A stretch of DNA of 48,256 nucleotides, from the NCBI GenBank assembly GCA_030527885.1, contig JAUMZY010000014.1, forward strand, positions 1 through 48,256, written 5' to 3'. The translations under genes and the position numbers were made by a program. How positions within the stretch are numbered: the first letter of the stretch is position 1; each line of letters starts with the position of its first letter. This DNA is from Corynebacterium sp. (lineage in GTDB: Bacteria; Actinomycetota; Actinomycetes; Mycobacteriales; Mycobacteriaceae). Of the stretch, positions 7,453-15,455 are shown piece after piece. The notes beneath the pieces are model-generated. The model was not told the origin of the DNA and did not search any database. It was given only the letters and a program-made list of their open reading frames with translations.

Positions 7453-7998
7453 TCAGTCATCGCTAGCAAGCTCGATACCAGCACCGAGTTCATCAAGCCG
7501 GTCGATCGTGGAATATTCTCGAAGAATGTTTTTGGAGCCAGGCGTAAGCGCTTCGCCAGGACATAGCCCAAGTTCTTTTCGCACATAAGCTAAGGTCTTG
7601 GCATTAGATCGGACATGATCAGCCAGCACAATCCGGTGCTCAGACTTGAGGTTGTTATCAGTCACAAATCTGTAGTACTCCTGGGCGAGCATGGTTAGCC
7701 CTGGGTTGACGTTATCGGGCCAATCAACGCTGATCTCCATGTCATTTGTGAGCAATAATTTCCCATGTTTATCCCAGTCAATATCAACCCAGAACCGCAC
7801 CACCCATTTATTCGTCTTTGGGTCGAGCCCGTAGGATTCCAGCCGCTTAACCCACTGGTTCTCTGATGTCACGCCCTTATCAACCAGCAGTTTTACATCT
7901 TCTAAATCCCACCCGGCATTGAGAAGTGTCTGCCGAATGTTAATTTGCAGCATGAATAATCTTGCGTATGTTTGCGTTACGGTGAAAACTCTTGCCAT
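7453..7998 (-). CDS. Possible HORMA-domain-like protein in AAA+ cassette
   Basis: This 181-residue soluble protein has an excellent ribosome-binding site (GAGGGAGA, six bases before ATG). The start MARVFTVTQTYARLFMLQI followed by a helix, and later YGLDPKTNKWVVRFWVDIDW, resembles bacterial HORMA family 1 proteins: a short strand and long helix, then a YGF-like strand pair. This is recall of a pattern, not a search result. HORMA proteins wrap around short closure peptides and are remodelled by TRIP13-type AAA+ ATPases. Here the gene follows an AAA+ gene and a protein with repeated short motifs, which fits that logic. No CD-NTase or effector gene of a CBASS system is in the window. The family could also be unrelated. 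Confidence 0.6.
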   Translation of the reverse strand: MARVFTVTQTYARLFMLQINIRQTLLNAGWDLEDVKLLVDKGVTSENQWVKRLESYGLDPKTNKWVVRFWVDIDWDKHGKLLLTNDMEISVDWPDNVNPGLTMLAQEYYRFVTDNNLKSEHRIVLADHVRSNAKTLAYVRKELGLCPGEALTPGSKNILREYSTIDRLDELGAGIELASDD

Positions 7999-8183
7999 GA
8001 TTCTCCCTCGATTTCGTTGTTGATGTGTCGTGGTACTACTCGTGCTTTAGGATCAGCTTTTGCTACTGATCCGGTGGCACAATCTACGTGTAGGATTCCA
8101 GCGGTTGAACATATTGGCCTTCTGGTGCCATCTACCAAAACAGCCATGAGCTCTTCCGCTGAGGCGTAGCAGGTTCTGTCCAT
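7999..8183 (-). other. Partial tandem duplication of the AAA gene tail
   Basis: The DNA between the AAA+ gene and the HORMA-like gene repeats the end of the AAA+ gene. Its translation ends ADPKARVVPRHINNEIEGES, which aligns with ADAKAHVLSQHTDNSIAGQS at about residues 285-304 of the AAA+ protein. A start-like context at 8183 (GGGGCAATCATGG) mirrors the real start at 7998 (GGGAGAATCATGG). A unit of about 185 bases containing the AAA+ tail and the next start was duplicated and then diverged. The 68-codon frame here (7977-8183) is probably a remnant, although a short expressed peptide is possible. Confidence 0.65.
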
Positions 8184-9094
8184 GATTGCCCCGCAATGCT
8201 GTTGTCAGTGTGTTGCGACAGCACATGTGCTTTAGCGTCAGCTTCGCTATAGTCTTGCATCAAGTCTTCCTCTTCAAGGAGAACCTCAATGGCTTGCCGT
8301 AGCTGCTGCTCAGTGATGGAAGACTGGGTATCAATTCCATGAATCCGTGCGTGCTTGATGACGCTCCTGTAATCATCGTTCGCCATGATGCTCAGTAGTG
8401 CCTGATCCTCAGCCCGCTGCGCTGCATCCACGAAGAACGCCACAGACTTATCTTCGTGGTCCCTGGCAATTTGTTCGAGGCGCTTAACCGAAATGCTGCG
8501 CAGCCGCCGCTGCAGGATCTGGGCAACATCTTCCGGACTGCTGTCCCAAAAGAATGTTCGGGTTCTGCCAGGTCGCAGCAGTGGGGCGTACAGTTTTTTC
8601 AGATCATTGGCGGTAATGAAGATGCATGGCGCATAGTTGCCGCCGGTTTTTGGTCGGCTGGCCTCATCGCAAATGTGCATCAACTCGCCGAATACCAGCT
8701 GCCGGTTCTCGGTGCTTTGGACCAGTTCACCCCAGTCGCCCAACCCGGCATCTAGGTCGTTGATAACCAATGCGGCTGCCATGTGTTGTTCCAAACGCAT
8801 TTTGTTCTGCAACTCGGTATACACCTGCCGCACCAACTTGGCTGGCTCGTTGGCACGATCACTTTCCAGATCAGAGCTGCTCAACGACTTGACAGTGATA
8901 TTTAATTGTCGCAGTGATTCTGCAAGTTGGAAAGTTTTTCCGGTTCCGGCGGGACCGTGGATTGCCAGGATTGTCGCGGTCCCTTCGGCGCGTAACTTGT
9001 TGCTGTTACGCAACACATGCAGCTTCACTTCGTTAAAGAAGTAATCGGAAATGTAGGGATTAGTTTTCGTTAAAGTAGCCTGTCTGGCGGGCAT
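8132..9094 (-). CDS. AAA+ ATPase resembling the Rubisco activase (Rca) module
   Basis: This is a 320-residue AAA+ protein. Walker A is GPAGTGKT (47-54), Walker B ALVINDLD (108-115), sensor 1 FITAND (about 159-164) and the arginine finger region LLRPGR (172-177). The order INDLDAG, an NxQxxxxxLM-type helix, ITANDLKKLYAPLLRPGR and FFWDSSPED follows the Rca signature FINDLDAG, GNDFSTLYAPLIRDGR and FYWAPTRED closely. No Rubisco is in the window, so another client is expected. The C-terminal tail is acidic and ends SSWLFW. The start overlaps the upstream acidic gene by 35 bases. It probably remodels the HORMA-like protein or the acidic partner; that is inference from context. Confidence 0.85.
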   Translation of the reverse strand: MPARQATLTKTNPYISDYFFNEVKLHVLRNSNKLRAEGTATILAIHGPAGTGKTFQLAESLRQLNITVKSLSSSDLESDRANEPAKLVRQVYTELQNKMRLEQHMAAALVINDLDAGLGDWGELVQSTENRQLVFGELMHICDEASRPKTGGNYAPCIFITANDLKKLYAPLLRPGRTRTFFWDSSPEDVAQILQRRLRSISVKRLEQIARDHEDKSVAFFVDAAQRAEDQALLSIMANDDYRSVIKHARIHGIDTQSSITEQQLRQAIEVLLEEEDLMQDYSEADAKAHVLSQHTDNSIAGQSWTEPATPQRKSSWLFW

Positions 9095-9593
9095 AGTCCA
9101 TCATACTTTCGATTTGGTTGAAGAATTCACGGGGCGCTTGACCGCGATGTAGCTCGCCGTCTTGCCACTGTACGGTTTCTTCCAGATTTTCGGGGGAATC
9201 GTCATGCGCATCTAGAAGCAGTGTTGGCTGCATATCCGGTTCTGGGTATCCGTTCCCTTGTGGGGCTTCTTGGATTTCCAGTTCCGAATCCACCCAGGGC
9301 TGCGGTTCCGATGCGGGAATGTTCTCTGTTGAATTTTCATCATCGGGGTACAGCTTAGTTTCGAGATCTGGATCCACCCAGGGAGTTGGGGCATTATCCC
9401 CACTCGCTTCTACCTCGGGGTTTTGCTCTTCCGTCTCATCCGGCATCATTGCTGTTGGCTCGACGGTGAGCTCGGGATCCACCCAGGGCTGTGGTGAATC
9501 ATTGTCCAAAATCTTTGTTTCGTCGATTTCCGTTGGCTCCAGCTCACTGGTTACTTCCGCGTCAATTGCTGGTGGCTCTTGGTTATTGTCCAC
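9060..9593 (-). CDS. Acidic protein with repeated PWVD linear motifs
   Basis: This 177-residue, very acidic and probably disordered protein has no signal peptide. The motif PWVD(P/S)(E/D)L occurs at about residues 36-42, 71-77 and 99-105, and a diverged QWQDGEL lies at 142-148. Each is preceded by a short Asp/Ser/Pro-rich run, so the units are spaced by roughly 30-40 residues. The end (REFFNQIESMMDYARQTGYF) looks like a folded helix. It is the first gene of the operon with the AAA+ and HORMA-like genes. Repeated short motifs joined by disordered linkers suggest multivalent docking, perhaps closure-type peptides. I recognise no known family. Confidence 0.8.
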   Translation of the reverse strand: MDNNQEPPAIDAEVTSELEPTEIDETKILDNDSPQPWVDPELTVEPTAMMPDETEEQNPEVEASGDNAPTPWVDPDLETKLYPDDENSTENIPASEPQPWVDSELEIQEAPQGNGYPEPDMQPTLLLDAHDDSPENLEETVQWQDGELHRGQAPREFFNQIESMMDYARQTGYFNEN

Positions 9594-10310
9594 GATCCTG
9601 TCTCCGTATCATCATTGAAGTCGCTTACATACCCTCATTTGCCGAGGCAAACGGGGAAAATCATTTTGTGGGAATTTCAGTCACGTCCGAAACTGCTGCG
9701 TGACTGGTGTCAAAATTTATGAGATGAACAGTCAAAAGCTGTATTACAGCTCTTGGGAGACAACGTTATTCGTTGCGATAGGGACGCCACTCTTCAGTGT
9801 GCTGAAGTGGCAGTGGCCCCAGTGTAACCAGGCCCCCCACAAGGCTGCAAGCCCCACACCAAGGCAGAGAAACTGCTTTCCACTTGCAGCTTTTCTGCTA
9901 AATGCTGCTGGAGCTGGGCTTTTGCCAAGCCACACAAAGAGCATGACGACCACCTCTAAACACTTAACTTTCCACCCTAATTTAGGGGTGCTTTTAGCTT
10001 TTCCGCGTTCACTGCTCGGTGCTCATTATTTCCCACGTCGTAGCTTTCATGGCGACCTTCATGCAGGGGTATATTTCGATAGGTTTTATGGTTTTATCTG
10101 GTCAGAAGATTTTATATGTAGTAAACTTTAGTTAATACTTAAGCAATCAAAATGACCAGATTGAGCAGTTCCAAAACCAATAAAATATAACGGTTTTGTT
10201 TCGATAAGTGCTGATAGAGCACAGTAACTTAACTGACCAACCCACCGTTACGGTAATCACCAGCACATATTTTCCATAATAAAAAATCCAACAGAAAACA
10301 GGTGATCACG
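9594..10310. other. AT-rich non-coding stretch
   Basis: I see no supported gene. It contains the promoter side of the PWVD/AAA+ operon, a weak plus-strand hairpin CACCCT/AGGGGTG near 9973-9990 followed by CTTTTAGCTTTT, and an AT-rich inverted repeat CAAAACC/GGTTTTG near 10170-10199. Confidence 0.5.
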
Positions 10311-10598
10311 ATGCAGACTCTGACACAATGAGACCGACAAACCAAACTGGCATGGGCATCATTCTTGCTCTCTGTCGTCACTATCCTCGTGCCACAAGCC
10401 CTGCGGGCATGGCTCCCAGAGTTCCAAATGATGTACTTCATGCTCACCATCCCCATGGGAATCATCTCTGCATTCATTGCCCGCTCCGTCAAGAAATGGC
10501 CACTCATCGTATTAGCGCTGGTAGTAGACTTCTTCCCGACTCTCATCCCCATGATCGTGAGCATCCCCTTTGTCTACTACCAACTATTCATGAGCTAA
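10311..10598 (+). pseudogene. Small membrane protein with early in-frame TGA
   Basis: ATG at 10311 follows a good site (AGGTGATCACG) and encodes MQTLTQ, then TGA at 10329-10331. The same frame continues for 89 codons as DRQTKLAWASFLLSVVTILV and two or three more hydrophobic helices, ending in YYQLFMS. The hydrophobic pattern shows that the frame after the stop is real. A single CGA-to-TGA change would explain it. Restart at TTG 10365 is possible and would give a 77-residue membrane protein. The family is not recognised. Confidence 0.6.
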
Positions 10599-10712
10599 CC
10601 CACTCGCGCATACTCGCGAGGTGAATCACAATGAAAGTGAAAAATATTCGGGAGTGAGACTGTCGGGCGGTTTCCGCCAGGAAGCTGGATTGTTTAACTA
10701 ACGGCGGCAGGG

Positions 10713-10725
10713 GGCGTCGAAAAGC
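10713..10725 (+). repeat. Single copy of the dispersed motif
   Basis: GGCGTCGAAAAGC lies 28 bases upstream of the methyltransferase start. Confidence 0.8.
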
Positions 10726-10753
10726 TAGGCGAGATGCCACAACTACCTTTACA

Positions 10754-12217
10754 GTGGCTCTTATGCCCAATAATGAATTTGGTGACTTCCAAACGCCGCT
10801 GCCGTTGGCCCGGCGCTGCCTGGAAGTGTTGGGGTTGCCGCGACATGAAGCGGTGCGGGTGTTGGAGCCCACGTGCGGCACGGGCACGTTTTTGCGGGCC
10901 GCGCAGGAGCATAACCCCAGTTCAGAGCGGTTTGGGTTGGAGATCAATGCGGAGTATGCGGCGACGGCGCAACAATATGGCACGGTGCTGCAGGCGGATG
11001 CGTTTTCTTACCAGTTCACGGATGTTCCTTGGCGGGGTGCGGCGCCGTTGTTTGTGGTTGGTAATCCCCCGTGGGTGACGGCTGCGGAGTTGCGGCGGTT
11101 GGGGTCGCAGAATGTGCCGCAGAAGGTGAATTTCAAGGGGGCGCGGGGTATTGATGCGCTGCTGGGCTCGTCGAATTTTGATGTGTGTGAGTATATTATC
11201 CGGAAAATCGTGACTGAGTTTGCAGGCGAAAACATGCGATTGGGTATGTTGTGTAAAACTCATGTGGCGCGGAATATTCTGGCGGAATGCTATCGCGCAA
11301 AGATTCCCATAACGCATGCTACATTGTACCCAATTGATGCGTATTATTGGTTTGATGCCAGGGTTGATGCATGCTGGTTTACGCTCAACATAGACCCGCA
11401 AACAGCAGCTGATTACACCCTCAGCATCCGGGCGGATCTCTTCGATGGGGCGGAAACGCTAGTGCGGCGCAGCGGCATCATTAATGGTACTTTGGTGGCC
11501 GACATTAATGCCTATTCTCCGCTACAGGCGGCGGATGGGGCCTGCCCTTACACGTGGCGTTCCGGCCTGAAGCATGATGCCGTCAAGGTTTTTGAATTTC
11601 AGGCGCGCCCCAACATAGAGCCGGATTACGTCTTTCCGCTGCTCAAAAGCACCGACATATTTCACGGCCAGCAGAAAACCACCCGCCGGTGGATCCTGGT
11701 GCCGCAGAAAACCTTCGGCGAGGACACCGCCCACCTGCGGCGCACCGCCCCGAAGACGTGGCGGTATCTCCTGAAAAACGCCACCATCCTCGATGGCCGC
11801 AAGTCATCTATTTACCGGAATCAGCCGCGGTTTTCCGTCTTTGGGCATGGGGATTACACGTTTGCGCCGCTGAAGGTTGGTTGTTCTGGCATTCACAAGG
11901 AACCCCGGTTTCAGCTGGTCACGCCCATAGATGGCAAACCTGTTGTCCTGAACGACACTTGCTACTTCCTGCCGTTCGACAACAGCACTCATGCCGCCAT
12001 CGTGACCGCGATTCTGCGCAGCCCGGAGTGCCAAGCCTTCATTAATTCCTTGGCGTTCTGGGATTCCAAGCGGCCCATCACGAAGAAGCTTCTGTCCCGC
12101 ATCAACCTGTTCGCACTTCCGTGCGATAGATCCGCCGTGGTGGTTGCGGCTGCGGCGATTGCCGCCGAGGCTGGGGTCCCATTTGATCAGGCCGAAGCCC
12201 TAAACTTCTACTCTTAG
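10754..12217 (+). CDS. Orphan N6-adenine-type DNA methyltransferase
   Basis: This is a 487-residue SAM-dependent methyltransferase. Motif I is VLEPTCGTGTFL (near residues 36-47) and the catalytic motif IV is VVGNPPWV (about 101-108); NPPW is typical of amino-methyltransferases acting on adenine in DNA. The remaining 350 residues probably form the target-recognition region. No restriction gene, specificity subunit or Vsr endonuclease is adjacent, so it is either an orphan or a type IIG-like enzyme without a visible nuclease domain (no PD-ExK is seen at the N-terminus). The start may be GTG 10754 or ATG 10763, and neither has a clear ribosome-binding site. The stop codon lies inside a copy of the dispersed motif. 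Confidence 0.85.
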   Translation: MALMPNNEFGDFQTPLPLARRCLEVLGLPRHEAVRVLEPTCGTGTFLRAAQEHNPSSERFGLEINAEYAATAQQYGTVLQADAFSYQFTDVPWRGAAPLFVVGNPPWVTAAELRRLGSQNVPQKVNFKGARGIDALLGSSNFDVCEYIIRKIVTEFAGENMRLGMLCKTHVARNILAECYRAKIPITHATLYPIDAYYWFDARVDACWFTLNIDPQTAADYTLSIRADLFDGAETLVRRSGIINGTLVADINAYSPLQAADGACPYTWRSGLKHDAVKVFEFQARPNIEPDYVFPLLKSTDIFHGQQKTTRRWILVPQKTFGEDTAHLRRTAPKTWRYLLKNATILDGRKSSIYRNQPRFSVFGHGDYTFAPLKVGCSGIHKEPRFQLVTPIDGKPVVLNDTCYFLPFDNSTHAAIVTAILRSPECQAFINSLAFWDSKRPITKKLLSRINLFALPCDRSAVVVAAAAIAAEAGVPFDQAEALNFYS

Positions 12218-12397
12218 CTTTTCGACGCCACCCGGGGTGTCTCTCTACTGATGAAGCCTCCACAGTCGCCTTTCTTTACGCCTTGTGATGGGGTGTTTGT
12301 GGTTGCTCGGATGCGGTAAACTTTTTCGTTTCCGATGATGCGATTTTCTACCAGGCATGTTGCAGAAGGAGCTGGGGACCGTTGGGCGTCGAAAAGC
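12216..12397. repeat. Inverted pair of the dispersed motif around 155 bases
   Basis: AGCTTTTCGACGCC (12216-12229) faces GGCGTCGAAAAGC (12385-12397). The first copy contains the last two bases of the methyltransferase stop, and the second ends six bases from the gluQ stop. The interior is open on the minus strand for about 60 codons from a TTG, with two cysteines (ATCLVENRIIG and KKGDCGGF), which could be a scrap of a secreted-protein gene. No target-site duplication is seen. Confidence 0.75.
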
Positions 12398-12403
12398 AAG
12401 TGC

Positions 12404-13288
12404 CTAAGCCCCCGGCCACACGTAGGGTTCGCGGGGAACGTCGGCGGGCTGGAACTGCTGCAAAAGTTCTGCCGGAGTGTCTGCCTGGTAGCCGAGTGAA
12501 GCGGCGATGTGGGGAAACACGTTGGTCATTTCCCGGAAGGTTACGGCGCCGTCGCGCTTGGCCAGGCGCTTGCCGGCGCTGTTGAGCACCAGCGGCACGT
12601 GCACGTATTCCGGCACCGTAACCCCCAGCAGGTGCGCTAGGTAGGCTTGGCGGGGTGCGGAAGAGAGGAGATCATCGCCGCGAACGACCTGTTCAATGCC
12701 CTGGTGGGCATCATCGACCACCACTGCTAGGTTATAGGCCCAATCGGGGTCAGTGCCGCCGCGCCGCAGGATCATGTCATCCACGTCCCCGGTCACCTCG
12801 CCGGCGTAGAAGTCGTGGATGGTCCATTGGGATGCTTCCGAGCGCAGCCGCAGCGCGGGCACTCTGCCTTGGCCCAACAGTTCGGCGCGTTTGGCTACTC
12901 GTTCGGCTTCGGTGAGGTTGCGGCAGGTGCCGGGGTATTGCCCGGGAATGCTGTGCGGGGCACGGGCGGCTTCCTGAATGTCTTTGCGGGAGCAGTAGCA
13001 TTCATAGTGCGGGAGTTTTATTAACGCCGCAGCGTAGTCTTCAAATCTGCTGGATTGGTAGAGGACGTCACCGTCCCAGTCGAGGCCGAGGGCGGCGAGA
13101 TCCGCCAGCTGGCGGGTGGCGGATTCTTCGGAGGAGCGCCCGGTGTCGATGTCTTCCACCCGCATGTAGAAGGCCCTATTGGTTGTGCGGGCAAACAGCC
13201 AGGCGAGGACGGCGGTGCGCAGGTTGCCAAAGTGCAGATCGCCGCTGGGGCTGGGCGCATATCGGCCTGCGCCTACAAACTTTGTCAT
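12404..13288 (-). CDS. gluQ: Glutamyl-Q tRNA(Asp) synthetase
   Basis: This 294-residue paralog of the glutamyl-tRNA synthetase catalytic core attaches glutamate to the queuosine base of tRNA-Asp. The adenylate-binding signature is HFGN (19-22) in [16 protein letters not shown], and the KMSKS-like loop is KRLAKRD near residue 240. Zinc ligands are visible as C97, C99, Y118 and C122 (ECYCS and QYPGTC). The absence of an anticodon-binding domain and the length fit GluQ rather than GltX. The start ATG at 13288 agrees with family length. It sits beside a queuosine-precursor transporter gene and tgt. Confidence 0.9.
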   Translation of the reverse strand: MTKFVGAGRYAPSPSGDLHFGNLRTAVLAWLFARTTNRAFYMRVEDIDTGRSSEESATRQLADLAALGLDWDGDVLYQSSRFEDYAAALIKLPHYECYCSRKDIQEAARAPHSIPGQYPGTCRNLTEAERVAKRAELLGQGRVPALRLRSEASQWTIHDFYAGEVTGDVDDMILRRGGTDPDWAYNLAVVVDDAHQGIEQVVRGDDLLSSAPRQAYLAHLLGVTVPEYVHVPLVLNSAGKRLAKRDGAVTFREMTNVFPHIAASLGYQADTPAELLQQFQPADVPREPYVWPGA

Positions 13289-13394
13289 GGCTTATATCCT
13301 AGGCTCTTCGGTCTGGGCGCATCCGACCCCAACAGTAGACGCTGAACCTATTACATTATTTATGTTTGTCCGCATTATGTTTACAATGCTTGCT

Positions 13395-14090
13395 ATGTCT
13401 TCGTATATTCCTGTGCAAAAATCGGCCTATCCGGTGTTGTTGACGCTGTTCACCGCGATCTTCTTGTTGTCTAATATTGTGTCTACCAAAGGCGTACAGT
13501 TGGGACCGCTAGTGACTGATGGGGCGTTCTTCTTGTTTCCAGCAGCATATGTCATCGGCGATGTGATTAGTGAATGTTATGGATTTCGGGCAGCACGACG
13601 GGCAGTGTGGACAGGATTCTGCACCATGCTGCTCACGGTAGCGACGTTTTATATTGCCATTGCGTTGCCAGCTGCATCATTTTATGAAGGCCAAGAGGCT
13701 TTCGCCGCCACCCTCGGATTGGTGCCGCAGATTGTGGCAGCTTCCTTGTGCGGTTACGCCACCGGCCAACTGCTTAATGCGTGGTTGTTGACGTGGATGA
13801 AGGACCGGTTGGGGGAACGTGGTTTGTGGAAACGCCTGTTGGGTTCCACGATTCTGGGCGAGTTTGGCGACACCCTGATTTTCTGCCTGATTGCCGCCCC
13901 TGTGATTGGGATTTCCACCGTGAGCGACACGGTGAATTACGTGGTCGTGGGTTTCGTATGGAAAACCCTAGTTGAGGCGGCAGTTATGCCAGTGACGTAT
14001 CAGGTGATTCGGTGGATTAAGAACCAGGAACTCGGTCAGTCCGTTGAAGAGCTTCAGGCCACTGAAATTCAGGAGCCTGAAGGCCCATAG
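13395..14090 (+). CDS. yhhQ: Queuosine precursor transporter (YhhQ family)
   Basis: This integral membrane protein has about six hydrophobic helices and belongs to the Vut_1/YhhQ (QPTR) family, which imports preQ0, preQ1 or queuine. Family features are FLLSNIVSTKGVQLG near the N-terminus, the AYVIGDVISECYGFR segment and the GDTLIF helix. The frame is open further upstream, but the start at 13395 (MSSYIPVQKSAYP) gives 231 residues, as usual; ATG 13362 is an alternative. Its 3' end overlaps tgt by 22 bases in convergent orientation. Together with gluQ and tgt it points to a salvage route, since no de novo queuosine genes are present here. Confidence 0.85.
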   Translation: MSSYIPVQKSAYPVLLTLFTAIFLLSNIVSTKGVQLGPLVTDGAFFLFPAAYVIGDVISECYGFRAARRAVWTGFCTMLLTVATFYIAIALPAASFYEGQEAFAATLGLVPQIVAASLCGYATGQLLNAWLLTWMKDRLGERGLWKRLLGSTILGEFGDTLIFCLIAAPVIGISTVSDTVNYVVVGFVWKTLVEAAVMPVTYQVIRWIKNQELGQSVEELQATEIQEPEGP

Positions 14091-15313
14091 TAACGCCCTA
14101 AGAATTCCCGCTTGTAGTCCTCGTAGTAACCACCTTCAATGGCGGCACGGATGTTGTCGACCAGTCGCACGATGAAGCTAACGTTGTGGATGGTGCAGAG
14201 CGTAGCGCCCAGGAATTCTTTGGCTTTGAACAGGTGGTGGATGTAGGCGCGCGTGTAATTCTCGGAAACATAGCCACCAAATTCCGCATCTACCGGGGAA
14301 AAGTCCCGCTTGAACCGGGCGGCCGTGAGATTCACGCGGCCATCCAACGTGTAGGCGCCGCCGCGTCGCCCCAATCGGGTGGGGGCCACGCAGTCAAATG
14401 TGTCCGCCCCCGCCTCAATGGCGCGGAAAAGGTCATCCGGCTCCGAGATGCCCAGCAGGTGCCGGGGTTTGGTGGCGGGCAGTTCATCGCACACCCAGCC
14501 GACGATGGTGCCGAGGTTTTCTTTCTCCAGGGCGCCGCCGATGCCGAAACCGCCGAAGCCGCGTCTGCCTTCTGCCTCAGCTTGGTTAGAGAGTTCGATG
14601 AGTCCGCGCGTTGCTTTTCGACGCAGGTCTTCATACTGTGCACCTTGAACCACACCCCACAGCGATTGGAGGGGTTTACCTGCGCGTTCGTTGGTGAGGC
14701 GATCGTGTTCGTCCAGGCAGCGTTTGGCCCACCGGTGGGTGCGTTCCACGGAGGCTTCTTGGTATTCGCGAGTGTCGGCCAGCACGGTCAATTCGTCGAA
14801 AGCAAACATGATGTCAGCGCCAAGTTGGTGCTGGATCTGCATGGAAATTTCCGGGGTGAAGCGGTGCCGGGAGCCGTCGATGACGCTGCGGAAGTTCACG
14901 CCGTCTTCGTCCACAAGAGCGTAGCGGTCTTTCTTATTGGTGCGGACCACGGGTTCTTGGGAAACGTGGTCCATCATGAGGACTTTCTTGTGGCCCACGC
15001 CGAGGCTCATGACCTGGAAGCCGCCGGAGTCAGTGTAGGTGGGTTTGTTCCAGTTTTGGAAGGCAGCCACGCCACCGGCGGTGTCGACGATGTCGGGGCC
15101 GGGCTGGAGATACAGGTGATAAGCATTGGCGAGGATGGCTTGGGCCCCAGTCTCGTTGATTTGTTCCGGGGTGAGAGTTTTCACGGTGGCTTTGGTGCCC
15201 ACCGGAATGAAAGCCGGGGTGTGGATGTCCCCGTGCGGGGTGTGGATGACGCCGGTGCGGCCGTTGTCGGTGCCTTCGAGTTCCACGCCTACGCTAAAAC
15301 TTATATCTACCAT
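14069..15313 (-). CDS. tgt: tRNA-guanine transglycosylase lacking the usual zinc cysteines
   Basis: This enzyme of 414 residues exchanges guanine at position 34 for a queuosine precursor. The substrate-pocket motif TDSGGFQVMSLG and the nucleophile motif FAFDEL are visible, as are the RTHRWAKRCL helix and the late RAYIHHL and TIHN motifs. The usual CxCxxC before RAYIHHL is absent: the segment reads AEFGGYVSENYT, with Phe, Gly and Ser at the expected cysteine positions. The structural zinc site therefore seems lost while the fold is kept. A longer insert follows SLG (GHKKVLMMDHVSQEP). The start at 15313 (MVDISFS) fits the family; the open frame upstream does not. Confidence 0.88.
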   Translation of the reverse strand: MVDISFSVGVELEGTDNGRTGVIHTPHGDIHTPAFIPVGTKATVKTLTPEQINETGAQAILANAYHLYLQPGPDIVDTAGGVAAFQNWNKPTYTDSGGFQVMSLGVGHKKVLMMDHVSQEPVVRTNKKDRYALVDEDGVNFRSVIDGSRHRFTPEISMQIQHQLGADIMFAFDELTVLADTREYQEASVERTHRWAKRCLDEHDRLTNERAGKPLQSLWGVVQGAQYEDLRRKATRGLIELSNQAEAEGRRGFGGFGIGGALEKENLGTIVGWVCDELPATKPRHLLGISEPDDLFRAIEAGADTFDCVAPTRLGRRGGAYTLDGRVNLTAARFKRDFSPVDAEFGGYVSENYTRAYIHHLFKAKEFLGATLCTIHNVSFIVRLVDNIRAAIEGGYYEDYKREFLGRYYGPSGS

Positions 15314-15380
15314 GGGCAATAGTGTACAAGCTTCGGGGCTGGGGATTGAATTCGAAGGCGCGTTCCAGGCCGCCGCTGGG

Positions 15381-15393
15381 GGCGTCGAAAAGC
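15381..15393 (+). repeat. Single copy of the dispersed motif
   Basis: GGCGTCGAAAAGC lies between the divergent tgt and DUF1963 starts. Confidence 0.8.
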
Positions 15394-15455
15394 ACATCGG
15401 AATCGAATATGTTTTCGCCCGGCTGGGTTGGGTGTCCTGGGGTGTTGCTAGCATC

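Noticed and set aside
7453-9593. Calling the three-gene cassette a CBASS defence system
   Set aside because: There is no CD-NTase and no effector gene, and the HORMA assignment is itself uncertain.
9700-10131. A plus-strand frame of 143 codons
   Set aside because: No ribosome-binding site, no family pattern and composition like the surrounding spacer.
2325-12397. Motif pairs as intrinsic terminators
   Set aside because: The arms are far apart (40-180 bases), lack T runs and are often single, so hairpin termination does not explain the motif.
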